The translations under genes were made by a program, and so were the position numbers. From contig JAIVEN010000019.1 of the NCBI GenBank assembly GCA_026686845.1, forward strand, positions 30,322,501-30,386,500: a DNA stretch of 64,000 nucleotides, read 5' to 3'. This DNA comes from Adenanthera pavonina (lineage: Eukaryota > Streptophyta > Magnoliopsida > Fabales > Fabaceae). Below the pieces are notes generated by a model that saw only the letters and a program-made list of their open reading frames with translations, was not told where the DNA came from and ran no database searches. Below are positions 47,701 through 59,946 of the stretch, piece by piece. Within the stretch, counting starts at the first letter, position 1. Every line of letters starts with the position of its first letter.

Positions 47701-48903
47701 ATGAGCGAAGCTGAAATGACCATTCCCCACTTGTTCAGATGCCCGATCAGTCTAGACTTGTTCGAGGACCCGGTGACCTTATGCACGGGCCAAACCTACG
47801 ATAGGTCGAGCATAGAAAAATGGCTCGCTCAAGGTAATCTCACTTGCCCTGTCACAATGCAGAAGCTTCATGATTTATCTATCGTCCCCAATCACACTCT
47901 TCGTCATTTGATTGATCAGTGGCTTCAATTGGACCCTCAATTCGACCATCTTGGCAACTCTAAAACAATCGATTCTCTAGCCTCCCTGAAACGCACCCTT
48001 CAATCTCAGGAATCCACCTTCCAGAACAAGCTCCAAGCACTAGAAAAGATCAGACTCTTATCTGATGAGTACTGCTCATTCAAGAAATCTTGCTTCCTCC
48101 AATTGGGTTTCCTGCCTCTTCTTTTGGAACTAGTCTTTGGGGCTCAAATATCCAAAGATCATCATCACATGGAGTTCATAGAGCTATCTCTTTCTTGCAT
48201 TATAAAGTTGTTACCTCTTGAGAGTGCCTCAGGGCCTCTAAATATGCTCAGAGAAGAGCCCAAATTCGAATCGTTTCTTCTATTATTCGAAAAGGGCAGT
48301 ACCAATATTAAAACCAGTCTGTGTAATCTGATAGATTCCGCAGCAGCATCACATTTAGAAGAGGTATGCCTTATGCTTGGAAGCTCTCAGAAACTACTCA
48401 ATGAAATTGTTCATCTTGTAAGCCAAAATAACTGCGAGGCCTCCAGGGCTGCAATAAAAGCCATATCAGCTTTATGTTGCTCGCTATCAAACAGGGAGAA
48501 TCTGGTGGAAGCAGGGGCAATAGATGGCATCATTAGGTACATTTCAGGATGTGAAAGAAGAGAGAAGAACTTGGCTCCATTGGGGATGGAGATAATAGAG
48601 AAACTTGTGGTGATAGAGAAAGGCAAGGAAGCGTTAGTGAATAGTGGAAATGGGATTCAAACTCTGGTGAAGATGGTTTTCAGAGTGAGCAATCAAGAGT
48701 GTAGTGAGAATGCAGTGGGGTTGCTGATGATAGTGTGCAGAGAAAGTGGGCGAGCGAGGGAGGAAGCCATGGAAGAAGGAGTTCTGACTCAGTTGCTTTT
48801 GCTTCTGCAGAGCCAATGTAGTGCAAGAACGAAGACGAAGGCAAGAACGTTGCTCAAACTGCTAAGATCCAAGTGGGCTGAGAAAGTACCAAAACAGGTC
48901 TAG
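47701..48903 (+). CDS. U-box E3 ubiquitin ligase with ARM repeats (plant PUB)
   Basis: An intronless gene of 400 residues. The U-box is at about residues 10-80: HLFRCPISLDLFEDPVTLCTGQTYDRSSIEKWL then TCPVTMQKL and PNHTLRHLIDQW. The rest is Leu-rich helical repeats of the ARM type, ending in TKTKARTLLKLLRSKWAE. U-box proteins bind E2 enzymes through the U-box and use the repeats to bind substrates in the cytoplasm or at the plasma membrane. The TCPVTMQKL and TKTKARTLLKLLRSKW wording is closest, from memory, to Arabidopsis PUB30/PUB31; this protein lacks their N-terminal extension, so it may be another member of the PUB20-31 group. The start is the first Met of the frame, 60 bases after the TATA box. 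No lesion is seen. Confidence 0.9.
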   Translation: MSEAEMTIPHLFRCPISLDLFEDPVTLCTGQTYDRSSIEKWLAQGNLTCPVTMQKLHDLSIVPNHTLRHLIDQWLQLDPQFDHLGNSKTIDSLASLKRTLQSQESTFQNKLQALEKIRLLSDEYCSFKKSCFLQLGFLPLLLELVFGAQISKDHHHMEFIELSLSCIIKLLPLESASGPLNMLREEPKFESFLLLFEKGSTNIKTSLCNLIDSAAASHLEEVCLMLGSSQKLLNEIVHLVSQNNCEASRAAIKAISALCCSLSNRENLVEAGAIDGIIRYISGCERREKNLAPLGMEIIEKLVVIEKGKEALVNSGNGIQTLVKMVFRVSNQECSENAVGLLMIVCRESGRAREEAMEEGVLTQLLLLLQSQCSARTKTKARTLLKLLRSKWAEKVPKQV

Positions 48904-49605
48904 ATTATTTGTGAATATAATAATATTAACAATCCAAGGTGTTTTTGTGACTACATATGTGCGTGTGTGTGTGTGGGCCTTCTTGTTATAGTTGTTCTGT
49001 ATTTGTTTGTTTCTATCCAGTTTTATGATCCTTGAATTATTTTCATCGCCCAAATATTATCCATAAATGATATCAGCAAAGTTCAGTTTTGACCTCATTA
49101 ATCCATTGTTAGCAGCCTCTTATCTTATTAATTAAATCTCACAAGCTATGTGATTGTTAAGAAATTTTCTTATGTGGTTGTGTTAATTTTTTAAATACTT
49201 GTAGATTTAATTATGAACAAAATTGAGTTTCAATTATATAAAAAAATGTCGAAGCACAAAAAAAATCCTTCAATTCAAGGGATATTGTGCATTTTATCCC
49301 TTAAATTTTAAAAGTGCACCACAAGTCTTTTAATATTTCTAATTTTGTGCAACTCTAAACTTTTTCATATACAAATTCAACTGCCACATGTTTATGTAGA
49401 TTAAAATGGTTTTCTTTTTTTTTTCCCATGAATTGAAATAGAATAAAATATTAAAAATAGGGCTCACCAGGAGATGGAAGCTCTTAAACTCTACAATGGT
49501 GAAATGTGAGTATGTGTATAGGTTTTGAGGTAAAAGCTCTAGATTACCACCTTTGTGAGGTAATTTTGTATAATCTTGTAAGTTCATTTAGCTAAAAAAG
49601 AAGCA

Positions 49606-49645
<40 letters not shown>

Positions 49646-49740
49646 GAAAAAATTGAAAAACCGTATCCCATATTTGGGAGCCCTCATCAATAGGTGAAAA
49701 ACTAAACACTCCCAAGTCTTATATTGATAAGATATGAGTA

Positions 49741-49771
<31 letters not shown>

Positions 49772-52700
49772 TAAAAGATAGGGGTTTTAAAAATTCAGTT
49801 GTTCACAACTGCTTTTAAATAGTGCAACTTCCACTAGCTTTCATGCATGATTAAGTCAAAGTTTTTCTCTGTATACAGATTGGCATGGTCAGTGTATTAC
49901 CCAATTACACAAAAAAGAAAAAAAAATTACAAGCATGACGAATCTATCCATCTGATATTTAAAAAGCGTGAATGTGATTTATATGATAATATAAGTTATA
50001 ATACGCGCAGCTCTCTACATTAGTTTAGTAAGCACATGCATACCATTCAATATAGAGGGACAAATCTAGCCTGATACATAAAAACATCCACTGTACTATA
50101 TCATAAGATAGAGAAATTAATTGGACAAGAATAGGGTCACTGTCTTGAGCATGTAAGTACTGGGTTTGGCGAATGATTTTCTTTAAACCGAACAAATAAG
50201 AAAAAGATGGATTGATTGGTTCTACAATTAAGATCTCACTTTCCTAAGATTTGCTTTCCTTAATGGATATATGATAATGAATGGACGATCCAACTTAACC
50301 CACTAAATTATGTTATCTTTTTTCTTGGCGGAAAAAAATAAATGTTATCTTATTTAGTGTAATATTGGTAAAAATGTGGAAGTAAGTAGTATTGTAGTAA
50401 ACTAATATCATGATAATTTAAATAGTATAATGCAAAAGGTAAATGTTGCACATTGAAATGATGGAGGGGTGTAGTGGGGTATAGTCAAATTAGTTGGTAG
50501 CAATAATAATACCGCTCCTTTTTTTTTTGTTGGTTCGGATTTGATGTGTCCATTTTCATTGGAAGGGCTTTATCTGATGGGTGAAGAGAAATAAATGGAG
50601 TCACATCCCTGTGATACGAGTCCGGTAAAAGGTCTTCATGTCATGCTTCTTTTGATTTTAGATTCAAATGGGGGACACCAGCTTCATGAATTCAAAGCAC
50701 AAATTCCCTTTCATCCTTTTCTTTCTTTCTTCTTTTTTTTTTAATCTCTTTTGTTTATTTTGTTTTTGGCGTTTTTCAATCATAGTTCGATTCCTTCACA
50801 GATAATGTCCTAGAAAACCCCCTTGAAAAAAACAGGAAAAGGGTCAGATTTTTATAATTTTAATTTTTAAGAGGTTAAGCTCTTCAAGATATATTGTAGG
50901 TTTGATTTAAACAAAATAAATTTTTGTCATCATAAATTTAGTGGATTTTATTTTTTTCAATTACTAACTATGTTATAAGAAGTTGTATTTACAAAAAAGC
51001 GGATGACATATGTTATAGAAATTAGATATTTTGCAATCAATGAATCATGTAATATAAAAGAAAGTGCATATCTGTGGGTATTTAACAACAAATTTTAATC
51101 ACTTGTTACGGTTAGATTTATCTAGACTGCTGTCGTTTTTAAATTGACATAATTACTTATTTCAAACTTGAATATCCTTCTACATTTGCATAAGGGGTTT
51201 TTCTTTTAATTTTATAACTCAAATTTAAGTGGGCTACGTCGTACGGAATATGAAGAAGGAACTGCAGTATTTATTTCCCATTCATCTAGACAAGTGTCAT
51301 TTTTTTACTCTTCGAGATAACTACGTATTTCTTTTAAATTTGAATAATTTGGTACATTATCATAAAGGAACTTTTCTGATTTATAATTATAAAAGGAAGA
51401 ATGGGAGTGAATAAACCCAAAGTAATGGGAAAGAAGGTCGGAGGTGGGTGGAAGGAAGGGATGGGAATGAATGGGTTATTCTTTATTTGCTGTGTGTAAA
51501 TCAAAAGAACACAATGGGCAGCCAACGGCATCTTTGGGAGACAAGTTGGGTTGGAGTTGATGGGACTTAATAGGTTTCATGGAATCTCCTCTTCTTCCTG
51601 TCCTTTTTATTTGCAACAGAGAAAGCTATACCCTTTTTTTCTGATCTCTCGATCGTACTTACACCCCCATGACCCCACCTTTCCCTCTCAATACCTCGCT
51701 AATATCTCTCTGTCCAATTAACGAATGAGTGGCTAATATTGAGATCCAACAAATTTACTACCCACACCTTCTGTCAAGAAAAGGATTTCTGTATCTGACA
51801 TTTATTTGTAGAATTCTCATTTGTTGTATTTGGAAGAAGGAAAAGGACAACGTGGAGCTTGTAATGTCACGATTTTACAGAAATGAATTAACAAAGAAAG
51901 AGGTTCCCATGAACTTAAGGAGGTAATTGGCCAACTTAATTAATTACAGATGTACTTTGTTTACAAAGTGCGTTGTTGGACTCGAAAGATCTCGAGACAG
52001 GAGATTCTTTGAATGCGTGGGCATCCAGTTCATGCAAGACTTTTCTTTAAAAAAAAAAAATGGAATCTGAGATTTCGGAGAACCATAGACTCATGAAAGT
52101 CGTCGCCATTAAATTTTGTGATGGGGTGGTGAGAGGCCATCGACGACTTGGGCCGCCATGCCACGTGAGAAATTACATTAGGATTTCAAAAAAAGAAATA
52201 AAGAATAAAACGGAACTTTTACGAATCGAGTCTAAAATTGCGGCGAAGGAGGTGAAATTTCAAAGTAAAAGAAAATGAAAGGAAAAGGCGATCGATGCTT
52301 TTTACCAGGAAAAATGGAAGAAGGAAATGGACCAGACACAGTGGAAAACTAGAAGACAGAGCCGTCCGCTGAAAAGAAATTACTTTATGAGAGTCAAAAG
52401 AAAGGAAGGAACAGTATGAGAGCACAGGGTCTTGCACTGACTGGAACATACACTGGTGGGAACTGGGAAGTGGTGTCATCTGCTGCATAAAAATTAAAAA
52501 GACAATCACAGAAAGCTTTTGCTCCTTCCAAATAGAAAATAGTATCCCAGATCAAATTAGAATCTAGAGAAAGGTATAAGGTCAAATCACTTTGATTGGA
52601 CCAATCTGCCTTTGCACGCCTTGGAATTTTTTCTACTGCCTACTATTATACATTATTTACTGTGCTCCTTTTTAGGCCAAAACAAACTGCTTTTCCTACT

Positions 52701-53900
52701 TGTATAAAAAAATGTTTTCCTAATTTTTTTAAAATAAATATATGCTCATTTGTTATATCTTTATCACCAATTGAAATGTTTTCTCTTATTTAAAAATTAT
52801 AATTAATCTTTTAATCTATTTGTTTCCTTACAATAAATCTTAATGGTCTAAAATTGAAAACTTTAGCTATGTAAAATTATTATGATATTCTTCCCACATT
52901 ATTTAACATTTTTTAGCCCTTTTCTTCGTCACTATATATATATATGCCGGGAAATATACATGAAAGCTGGGGGTTGTCAAGCCCAAGAATTGTTAAATTA
53001 AAATCCATTATCCTGAAAACTCATCATTGTTCACTGTTGAGGTTAGATATATAACAAAGTATTGCAAGTGAAGATGCTTTCAGACAATTCCCACTGACGA
53101 ATTGGCTGCAGGAAGCATTTATATCACTCATATTAGAATACTAAGTAAATTTAGGGAAAAAGCAAAAGGAATGCATATGGTAAACTAAAAACCAGCTACA
53201 TGTCAGCATAAGTGGTTGATAAGTTCTTGACACAGATATGGCAGATATCTCTTCTTGATAGCCACAAAGGACCTGCATTGAGCAACTCTTTGCAAGATGT
53301 TGGGGCACTTAGTGACAACCTATAACTTATGTTGTGTCTCTAATCTAAGATACTATTGTCTTGCCTGACGAGTCCTAAACTGTCATTTCTAATTACTATT
53401 TTTCTGATTAAAAAAAGGAGTAAATAACTAGAGGGAATCTCGTGCAAATCTCAAGATACAACTCTTTGCACTTGTTACATTTTGTATCTATAATAATTGT
53501 TGATTTAAAAGGTTGTGTTATATTCTTTCTTTCTTTTTAAGTATCAAAGATTTTGGCAATGAAAGATTAATCCTTTCCAAATGTAAAGGTCATTATAGTA
53601 TGTTTCATTTCTCTTAATGAGGTATTTTGTATATGTATAGTCAAACCTTAAACATCATGTTCAAAGGATATAGTTTTCTATGGACTATATCCAACATTGA
53701 TGGTAAAGTGTTATATTTGCTGGGTTTAACTTATATATACAATTTAATATGTTTTCGGCAATATAACACCGAAAGAGAATTTTCAATTCCGAATTCATAA
53801 CAGAAAAAGTTGAATAAACAGGGCTTTCTAGTCTTAGATGATAACCAGTTAGAAAGTGGAATAATTTAATATAAGTCGTGTCAGTTTAAATACATTTTGG
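48904..53900. other. Long AT-rich intergenic region, no gene seen
   Basis: Holds a (GT)n run at 49611-49636, a GT/AT run at 49741-49770 and polypyrimidine and purine stretches. 51400-51530 is G-rich on the plus strand. The ORFs at 51334-52793 lack any family feature and have no promoter-like or splicing structure. I see nothing else of note. Confidence 0.5.
49611..49636 (+). repeat. (GT)n microsatellite
   Basis: About 13 GT units followed by GGGT units. Confidence 0.9.
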
Positions 53901-54099
53901 GGGTAAAACTCTCCACTATAGAACTCAAACCTCCAAATTAATAGTAGACAACGTTTGGCAGTGCCAGGACTTACAAGCTTGTCCAACAAAGTTGCATTTC
54001 GTTGTTTGATTATCCTTCGTACTTGTTCTCCGACCGTTCAAAAGTTGGAATGATATTGCCTCAGTGTTATATACAATATCTGATTGACTTGCTCCAGGA

Positions 54100-54445
54100 T
54101 GTATTTGGTTCAACTGGGAAGAGAAAAGAGATAAATTTTAATGAAAGGGAAAAAATTAGAAAAATTTTAAAATTATCTTGTTTGATGAAATTAGAAATAA
54201 GGGAATTAGAATAATTTTAATGAACTTTTATTTAATTTAAGAGGGAGAGAAAGAACTAATAATAAATTCACTATTATACCATTTTATATTAGATTGATTA
54301 TTTTTTAATCTTGTATAAATTAAATTTCCACCTAAACTCAAATTTCATAATTTATTTTTCACTCTCACTTAAATATAATTAATGCAATATAATCATATAA
54401 TAATAATTATATTAATTCATTTTAACAAAAAAAAGGAAAATTAAT
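54100..54445. other. AT-rich flank of the CCDC47-like fragment
   Basis: A TATTTGGTTCAACTGGGAAG start near 54103 and the segment TATTTCATTGGAGGAG read inward from about 55065 on the minus strand are partly similar. They may be the ends of a non-autonomous transposon that picked up the fragment; the similarity is weak. Confidence 0.3.
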
Positions 54446-54746
54446 TCATTGTATAACCCAGGGCCCAGGCTTCGGATAAACAGTAGACCTTTCGAATTCA
54501 TCTTCATCCCAAAAATCAAAGGCTGTGGTGGTGGGTGAGGTCTTAGGAAGATCTGGAGGTGGGGATTGAAGATCAGAATCAAAATTCGGGGGTGGCTCCA
54601 AGTTGGTCGATGGGTTAGTTATCTTCATTGTCGGCTTTGAAGCTTCGAAACGAGAGTCGGCACGAAAGAAAGAGGGGGGAGAGAAGTGGTAGAGGAAGAC
54701 AAAGAGAAGATGGAACAGAGGAAGAGGACGAAGATGGCTTTGCCAT
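54446..54746 (-). pseudogene. Fragment resembling N-terminus of a plant CCDC47-like gene
   Basis: The minus strand opens with ATG at 54746 and a hydrophobic stretch in shifted frames that could be a signal peptide. It then reads RADSRFEASKPTM and PPPNFDSDLQSPPPDLPK, ending SPTTTAFDFWDEDEFE before an unrelated tail and stop at 54446. From memory, plant homologues of CCDC47 (Arabidopsis At5g49945 type, an ER membrane protein) begin with a signal peptide, ADSHFEGFDA, Pro/Asp-rich sequence and DYWDEDEFEGLP. If so, this is only exon 1, with the start codon out of frame and the GLP lost. No further exons were found. The match is remembered, not searched. Confidence 0.4.
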
Positions 54747-55500
54747 GGCTATAGTTCAGGTCTAAGTAGAGGAGTGCGTATGAAAGGGAAGAAAATGGAG
54801 ATCCGTATTTATTTCAGACTTAAGGGTATGGTTAGAATAATAAGAAGAACTAAGGGTAAAACAGTCAGAAAATTTCACATAACACTCTTCCCCCCCAGAA
54901 AAACTCTAATTTGGAGAGGAAGAAAATTGGCGTCAACTAGGGGAGGGGAGTGGAAAAATTAGCTTAGCTCCCCTACTTCCTCTCCAAAATTTTAAACCAA
55001 GTGAGAGAGAGAAGTATTTCCCCTCCAATTCCCTTTTCTTTCCTTAAATCTCCTCCAATGAAATAGAGCTTAAAACACTATCAAATGATTATTGCGATGT
55101 AATTAAATGACACCAATATACACATAACTCAATTGTTTGAAGTTGTATTAGTTTAACCAATAATCTTGAGTTTAAACCCTAAATATGCAACTACATTAAA
55201 TACTTTTTAGAATAACTTAATTACCCCTATAGTTTCACATGATTTTATCGGGATCAGTCAAAATCTAAAATAACTACTAGATACTTAGTGGTTTAATAAA
55301 AAAAGGACAAATTGGCGATCAAAAGGTCACCGAAACAAGCCAAAAAAAAAAACCATTATATGACATCATCTAATATTCATTTGAGGAACCTGGAAAAGGA
55401 AAATAACGTCCAACAACCAACACATTTGAATTACATATCTGATTATGAAAATATTTGCGAGGCTCTCGGAGGTCTAAAAACGCGAGTTGAATAGCCCCTC
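54747..55500. other. Spacer before RABC 3' end, no gene seen
   Basis: Purine-rich and AT-rich DNA. The 62-aa ORF at 54774-54962 is purine-driven. No domain was recognised. Confidence 0.5.
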
Positions 55501-55504
55501 AATT

Positions 55505-58500
55505 TCAGCAACAACTACTAGTGGATGCATCAGATGGCGGTGGCTTCTCTTTAAAAATGTTCTTTTTAACACCTTTAGAGCCATCCGCTAAGAGGCTAGG
55601 TGTATCCAGAATCTGCCAAAATTCATAAAAAAATTTAATCATTGTCGTCGTCATTTTTGCCATTATGTCTCACACCAGCAAGACTTTCAAGGTGCTTCTT
55701 CCGAAAGTTAAAGCATCAATTAAACACCCCCCCCCCAAGGGAGAGGTGTTACAACAACAACAACATTAATTTCACTAAATAGAGTCGATTACAAGAATCA
55801 TATGACGCCAATGGACTCTATCAAACACCATTTAGGGGCAGGCATTAAAGAGAAAAAAGAAACTTGTGTCTTCCTTGTTCTCTAAATATTACACTAATAA
55901 CATAAAATTAGTTGTTCACCCATTTGTTACTATTTTGCACTTACAGGTAATTTTCTCAAGTGAGAAGTACTAATTATTTTCTCTTCATATATGACGTAGA
56001 TGAAGATTCACCATGAGAAAAGAAGATATTAATATGGTAACACGTAAATATTATGAAATGTAAGCAGTATACCGATTGTGGTGGAAAATTATGATTCTAA
56101 CTGGGCATATATTTCGCTTAACATACCTTCAAAACAAGCTCTTCAAAGCATTGCTGCACATTGACTCGAGTTTTAGCACTGCATTCAATAAATAGGCAAC
56201 CATATTCCCTGGCAAAGTCTATCCCCTCTTTCTTTGTCACAACCCGATCACCCTCCTGAAAATTAAACAAATATTATCCGCCTGTATATTAAATCCCTCT
56301 ATAGAATGAAAATGAATAAACGTACATTTTAAAGATGATCTATGAGTCAGAATAAGAAATAAATGTGATGTGTAGCAAACTAGACGCATTCAAGAGTTGA
56401 AGCTAGAATCCTAAATCTGAGGGGCCATAATAGAAATGGGATCTACAAGATGCCATGGGGATTTCAGGTGATTCAGGATTTACATTCACTTAAATTCCTT
56501 GGGAAAGCATACATCTAATCCTAGCTCCTTGTCTTATTTTTTATGGTTTTATATAACATCAATGATGAACAATTCAAACATAGAACATCCAACACAAATA
56601 GCAGGCAGAAAGAGATCCTTGAAACAAAATCAAGAAAGCCCTCTTTTATGTATAAATTTGTGGTCTCATAACTTCAGCAGAAATCTTGAAATGATTCAAG
56701 AATACACAAGATGAATAATATTAAAGTGAACATGAAGAGAGAGAGAGCATATGATTGTGAATTTCTTGAAGAAAGATACCTTATCCACTTTGTTTCCAAC
56801 AAGCATCTTGATGCAGTCTTGATTTGTAGAATAGAGGTCTATTTCCTTTGCCCATACTTCAGATAGATTTGTGAATGTTTCTCGCCGAGTCACATCATAA
56901 ACTACATGAGGTAGAGGAAAAAAATGGAGATGTCAACAGCTAATTTTTTTTTTTTTGTGAGCACCAAGAGTATTCCCCAATTGATAGTTGAAGACTAATC
57001 CCTTCGAGACATAGTAATCACTAAAGTGCGTTTTGCCTCTCTCAACAAAGCATTTTCCATACACACTGCCATGTCAATAGCTAATTTATAAAAGTTTAAT
57101 ATTACACCTATAGGGACGAGGGGACTTTTCCCCATGACCAACCAACATATTACATTCAATACCAATTTTTGGGCCATATTCTGCAGAATTCTTAACCATC
57201 AGCATCTTAGAAAGATAATTCCAGTTTGGTCATTGAATTACCAAATCTCAAAGGGACAAATTCAATTGAAAACTCAAAGCAAATGATTCATAGGAACAAA
57301 TGATTCCTGGAATTTACTTTTATTTTGAGCAGTATGTAAGAAGTCAGCATCAACATGTTAATCACCAGTAATGATCAAACAAAATGATTTGACATAAAGA
57401 CAAAGCATACATGTGCTTTGTAGAAGCTGGAGGGCATCAATAACAGATTACCGTCAAGATTCCTTCTTCACTCATCCTTGACTATAAATGTTTCTATTTC
57501 TAAAATGCTCTTCAAAGCCACCATTATTACCAACATATGCGAATCATCACCACTTTCAAAGGATTACTTCCACACACAGTTTAGTGATGGCTGAGTTTGA
57601 CATGCAATTCCATAACTTAGCTTGTGATGCAAGAGAAAGGGGGTAGGACATATTGATTTTTCGTTATTTTTAAGTACTTATCACAGACACTACTTTTAGA
57701 TATTTTGCTGGAGTGTTTTTCAGGAAATTTCAAAAGTAACTATGATATAATTATGAGTCCTATTAGAATACTGTATGGCTTGGGAAAGTTCTAGAAGATT
57801 ATGTACTGGTCAGTGCAGTTTAATCATGCTTATAAAAGGGTGTTAAATACTTTAGTTATGAGTTAATTCCAAGGACTTTTCTTGGGTCCTAGAAAATATC
57901 ATACTTTCTACCTAGTAAATTATAGGTTATCTACTATAATGATACCTAGCCGCCTCCATTCTATTTATCATCATGGAACGAAAATTTGGCTCAAAGAACT
58001 CCCAGAAAAGAGCCCCACCCACACCATCAAATGAAAATTTGGCTTATACTTCTCTTTCCCTTTCCTTTTAGATATTTTTCTTCTTCCCCTTGAACCTGCA
58101 ACCACTGTTTCGAACTTTCAACTAAGCCTCTCATTTGTTGGTCTGCGGCCTTCCCATGCAAGTATGTATCATTGTTTCCCCTGTTATGGTTTCACATAAA
58201 AACTACAGCACCTCTCACCTTCTAATTCTGTTTTGTTTTTTCAATTAGGTTATTGACTTTGACCATATCAAGTGAGTTAGAATTCCAAGAATGCAGATCC
58301 TGTTGGTTTTACAAATATATTAGTCATTAATATTAATCTTTTAAGGATGTGCACTACATTTTCAAATAGCTGGTGCTATGAAATGCACTACGTGCAGTAG
58401 CATTTTGGAGCCCTCAGCACTAGCAATTGCACTATGTACAATAAATAACTAGTACCAGACTTCCTCACAATTTTATAGATTAACTTTTACAAGCAAGGAA

Positions 58501-59946
58501 AACCTCCTTCATCTGTCCTACTAACAAAAGAAAAGAAGAATACACAAAATTCCATCTATTTCAACAAATATATAATTGAGAGCAAAGACTCCTTTGGGAT
58601 AAATCAGAGAACAGAAACTTGAATATATAATTGAGAGCAAAGACCCATTAGGGATAAATCAGAGAACAGAAACTTGCCCATGATGATCCCTTGTGCCCCT
58701 CGATAGTAAGAACTTGTCAGCGTTCTGAATCTCTCCTGACCAGCTGCATTATCAAAAAAGTAGAATCAATCAAATATGGCTACCCATTGTTACCTATATG
58801 CAGTTTGGCACCGCTAGGCAAGAATTACAATTGAAATGTATAGAATTAAACATCATGGAATCTAGAAACAAAGACACACAAAAAAGTGAATACCTGTATC
58901 CCAAATGGCAAGCTTCAGCCTTTTACCTCCCACTGTGACATACTTGACCTTAAAATCAACACCTATATGAGAAGCCAGAGAAGACATGAAGCAAAAAAGC
59001 TAAAAAAATGAGACTAGCTAATCTATGGTTGACTTTAATTACATTTTTAAGGCACGACATCTAGATCATATTATAAATAATCAGAAATCATTGATGAGAA
59101 GTAAAAAAGGGGATATTCACTATTTATCAGGGTTGGCTTGAACGCATTGTGAAAAGCTATTGATATGCTCTGTTCTGATGATCAATTGGTAGAAAGGTGA
59201 ACACAAACTGGAAACAAAACAACTCCATATGACAAAAAAGGAATCACGATGCAGTTGGGCGAACTAAGTCTACACTAATACGACAGCATCTTCTCAAATG
59301 CATTAGCCTTGATTCATCCTTAAGATGCTGGAATACCCAAAAGATACAAATCAATGGACAGACCAAGAGAATCAAAGTAAATTTGCTTCCAGAGCCAGAA
59401 CCTACCTATCGTGGGCATATGCTAATAACTACTATAATTCTATGAAAAAAAAAATCGAATCACAAAGCAGGTGAGTGAACTAAGTCCAAGCCTACACTAA
59501 TGCTATAGCTTCTCAAAGGCCTCGATTCACCATTAAAATACCGGACAATCCACAAGATAAAAATCAAAGGACAGAACAAGAGAATTAATGTAAATTTGCT
59601 TCCAACAACCTACCGATTGAGGCGAAGCTATATCTCTAGTAAAAAAAATTCAGATCACAAAGCAGGTGAGTGAACTAAGCCTAACACTATAGCTTTTTTC
59701 TCAAATGCGTAAGCCTTTATTGATCATTAAGGTGCTAAAATACCCAACAGATTCAAATCAATTGACAGACCAAGAGAATTAACGTAAATTTGCTCCCGAA
59801 AACCTACCTATTGTGGGGGAGAGATCTTCGTAGGTATCGGAGATGAAACTCAGAAGTAGACTGCTCTTACCGACTCCGGAGTCTCCAATCAGCAACAACT
59901 TAAACAAATAATCGAATTCGGCCTGGCTCGACGAAGTCGAATCCAT
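55505..59946 (-). CDS. Rab GTPase, RABC (Rab18) type
   Basis: Six exons on the minus strand join in frame: 59808-59946, 58894-58962, 58678-58743, 56780-56901, 56127-56255 and 55505-55612 (633 bp, 210 residues). Rab GTPases of this class act as membrane switches in vesicle and lipid-droplet traffic. G1 (GDSGVGKS, residues 21-28), the effector segment TYEDLSPTIGVDFKVK, G3 (WDTAGQE, 67-73), G4 (NKVD, 128-131) and G5 (SAK, 158-160) are all present. The protein ends in STSSCC, a CC prenylation motif for double geranylgeranylation. Exon 3 ends ATCATGG followed by GCAAGT, so intron 3 has a GC donor and an AG acceptor; the phase leaves no GT alternative. Introns 1 and 3 hold internal tandem repeats. 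From memory it matches Arabidopsis RABC1 closely. Confidence 0.9.
58566..58677 (-). repeat. 55-bp tandem duplication at the 5' end of RABC intron 3
   Basis: Two copies with a 55-base offset, each AATATATAATTGAGAGCAAA...ATCAGAGAACAGAAACTTG, differing in about four bases in the middle. On the transcribed strand the first copy starts at the GC donor. Confidence 0.85.
59235..59817 (-). repeat. Three tandem ~200-bp repeats in RABC intron 1
   Basis: Copies lie at about 59235-59415, 59443-59622 and 59637-59817. Each holds an AATCACAAAGCAGGTGAGTG-type start, a middle with GACAGACCAAGAGAATTAA and GTAAATTTGCT, and ends in CCTACCTATTGTGGG or a variant. The spacings between equivalent ends are 208 and 194 bases. 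The last copy reaches into exon 1. Confidence 0.85.

Noticed and set aside
51410..51480. G-rich stretch resembling a miR482-type star sequence
   Set aside because: No complementary arm was found nearby, so there is no hairpin.
52060..52585. Overlapping ORFs on both strands
   Set aside because: No domain, no splicing or promoter pattern; purine-rich DNA.
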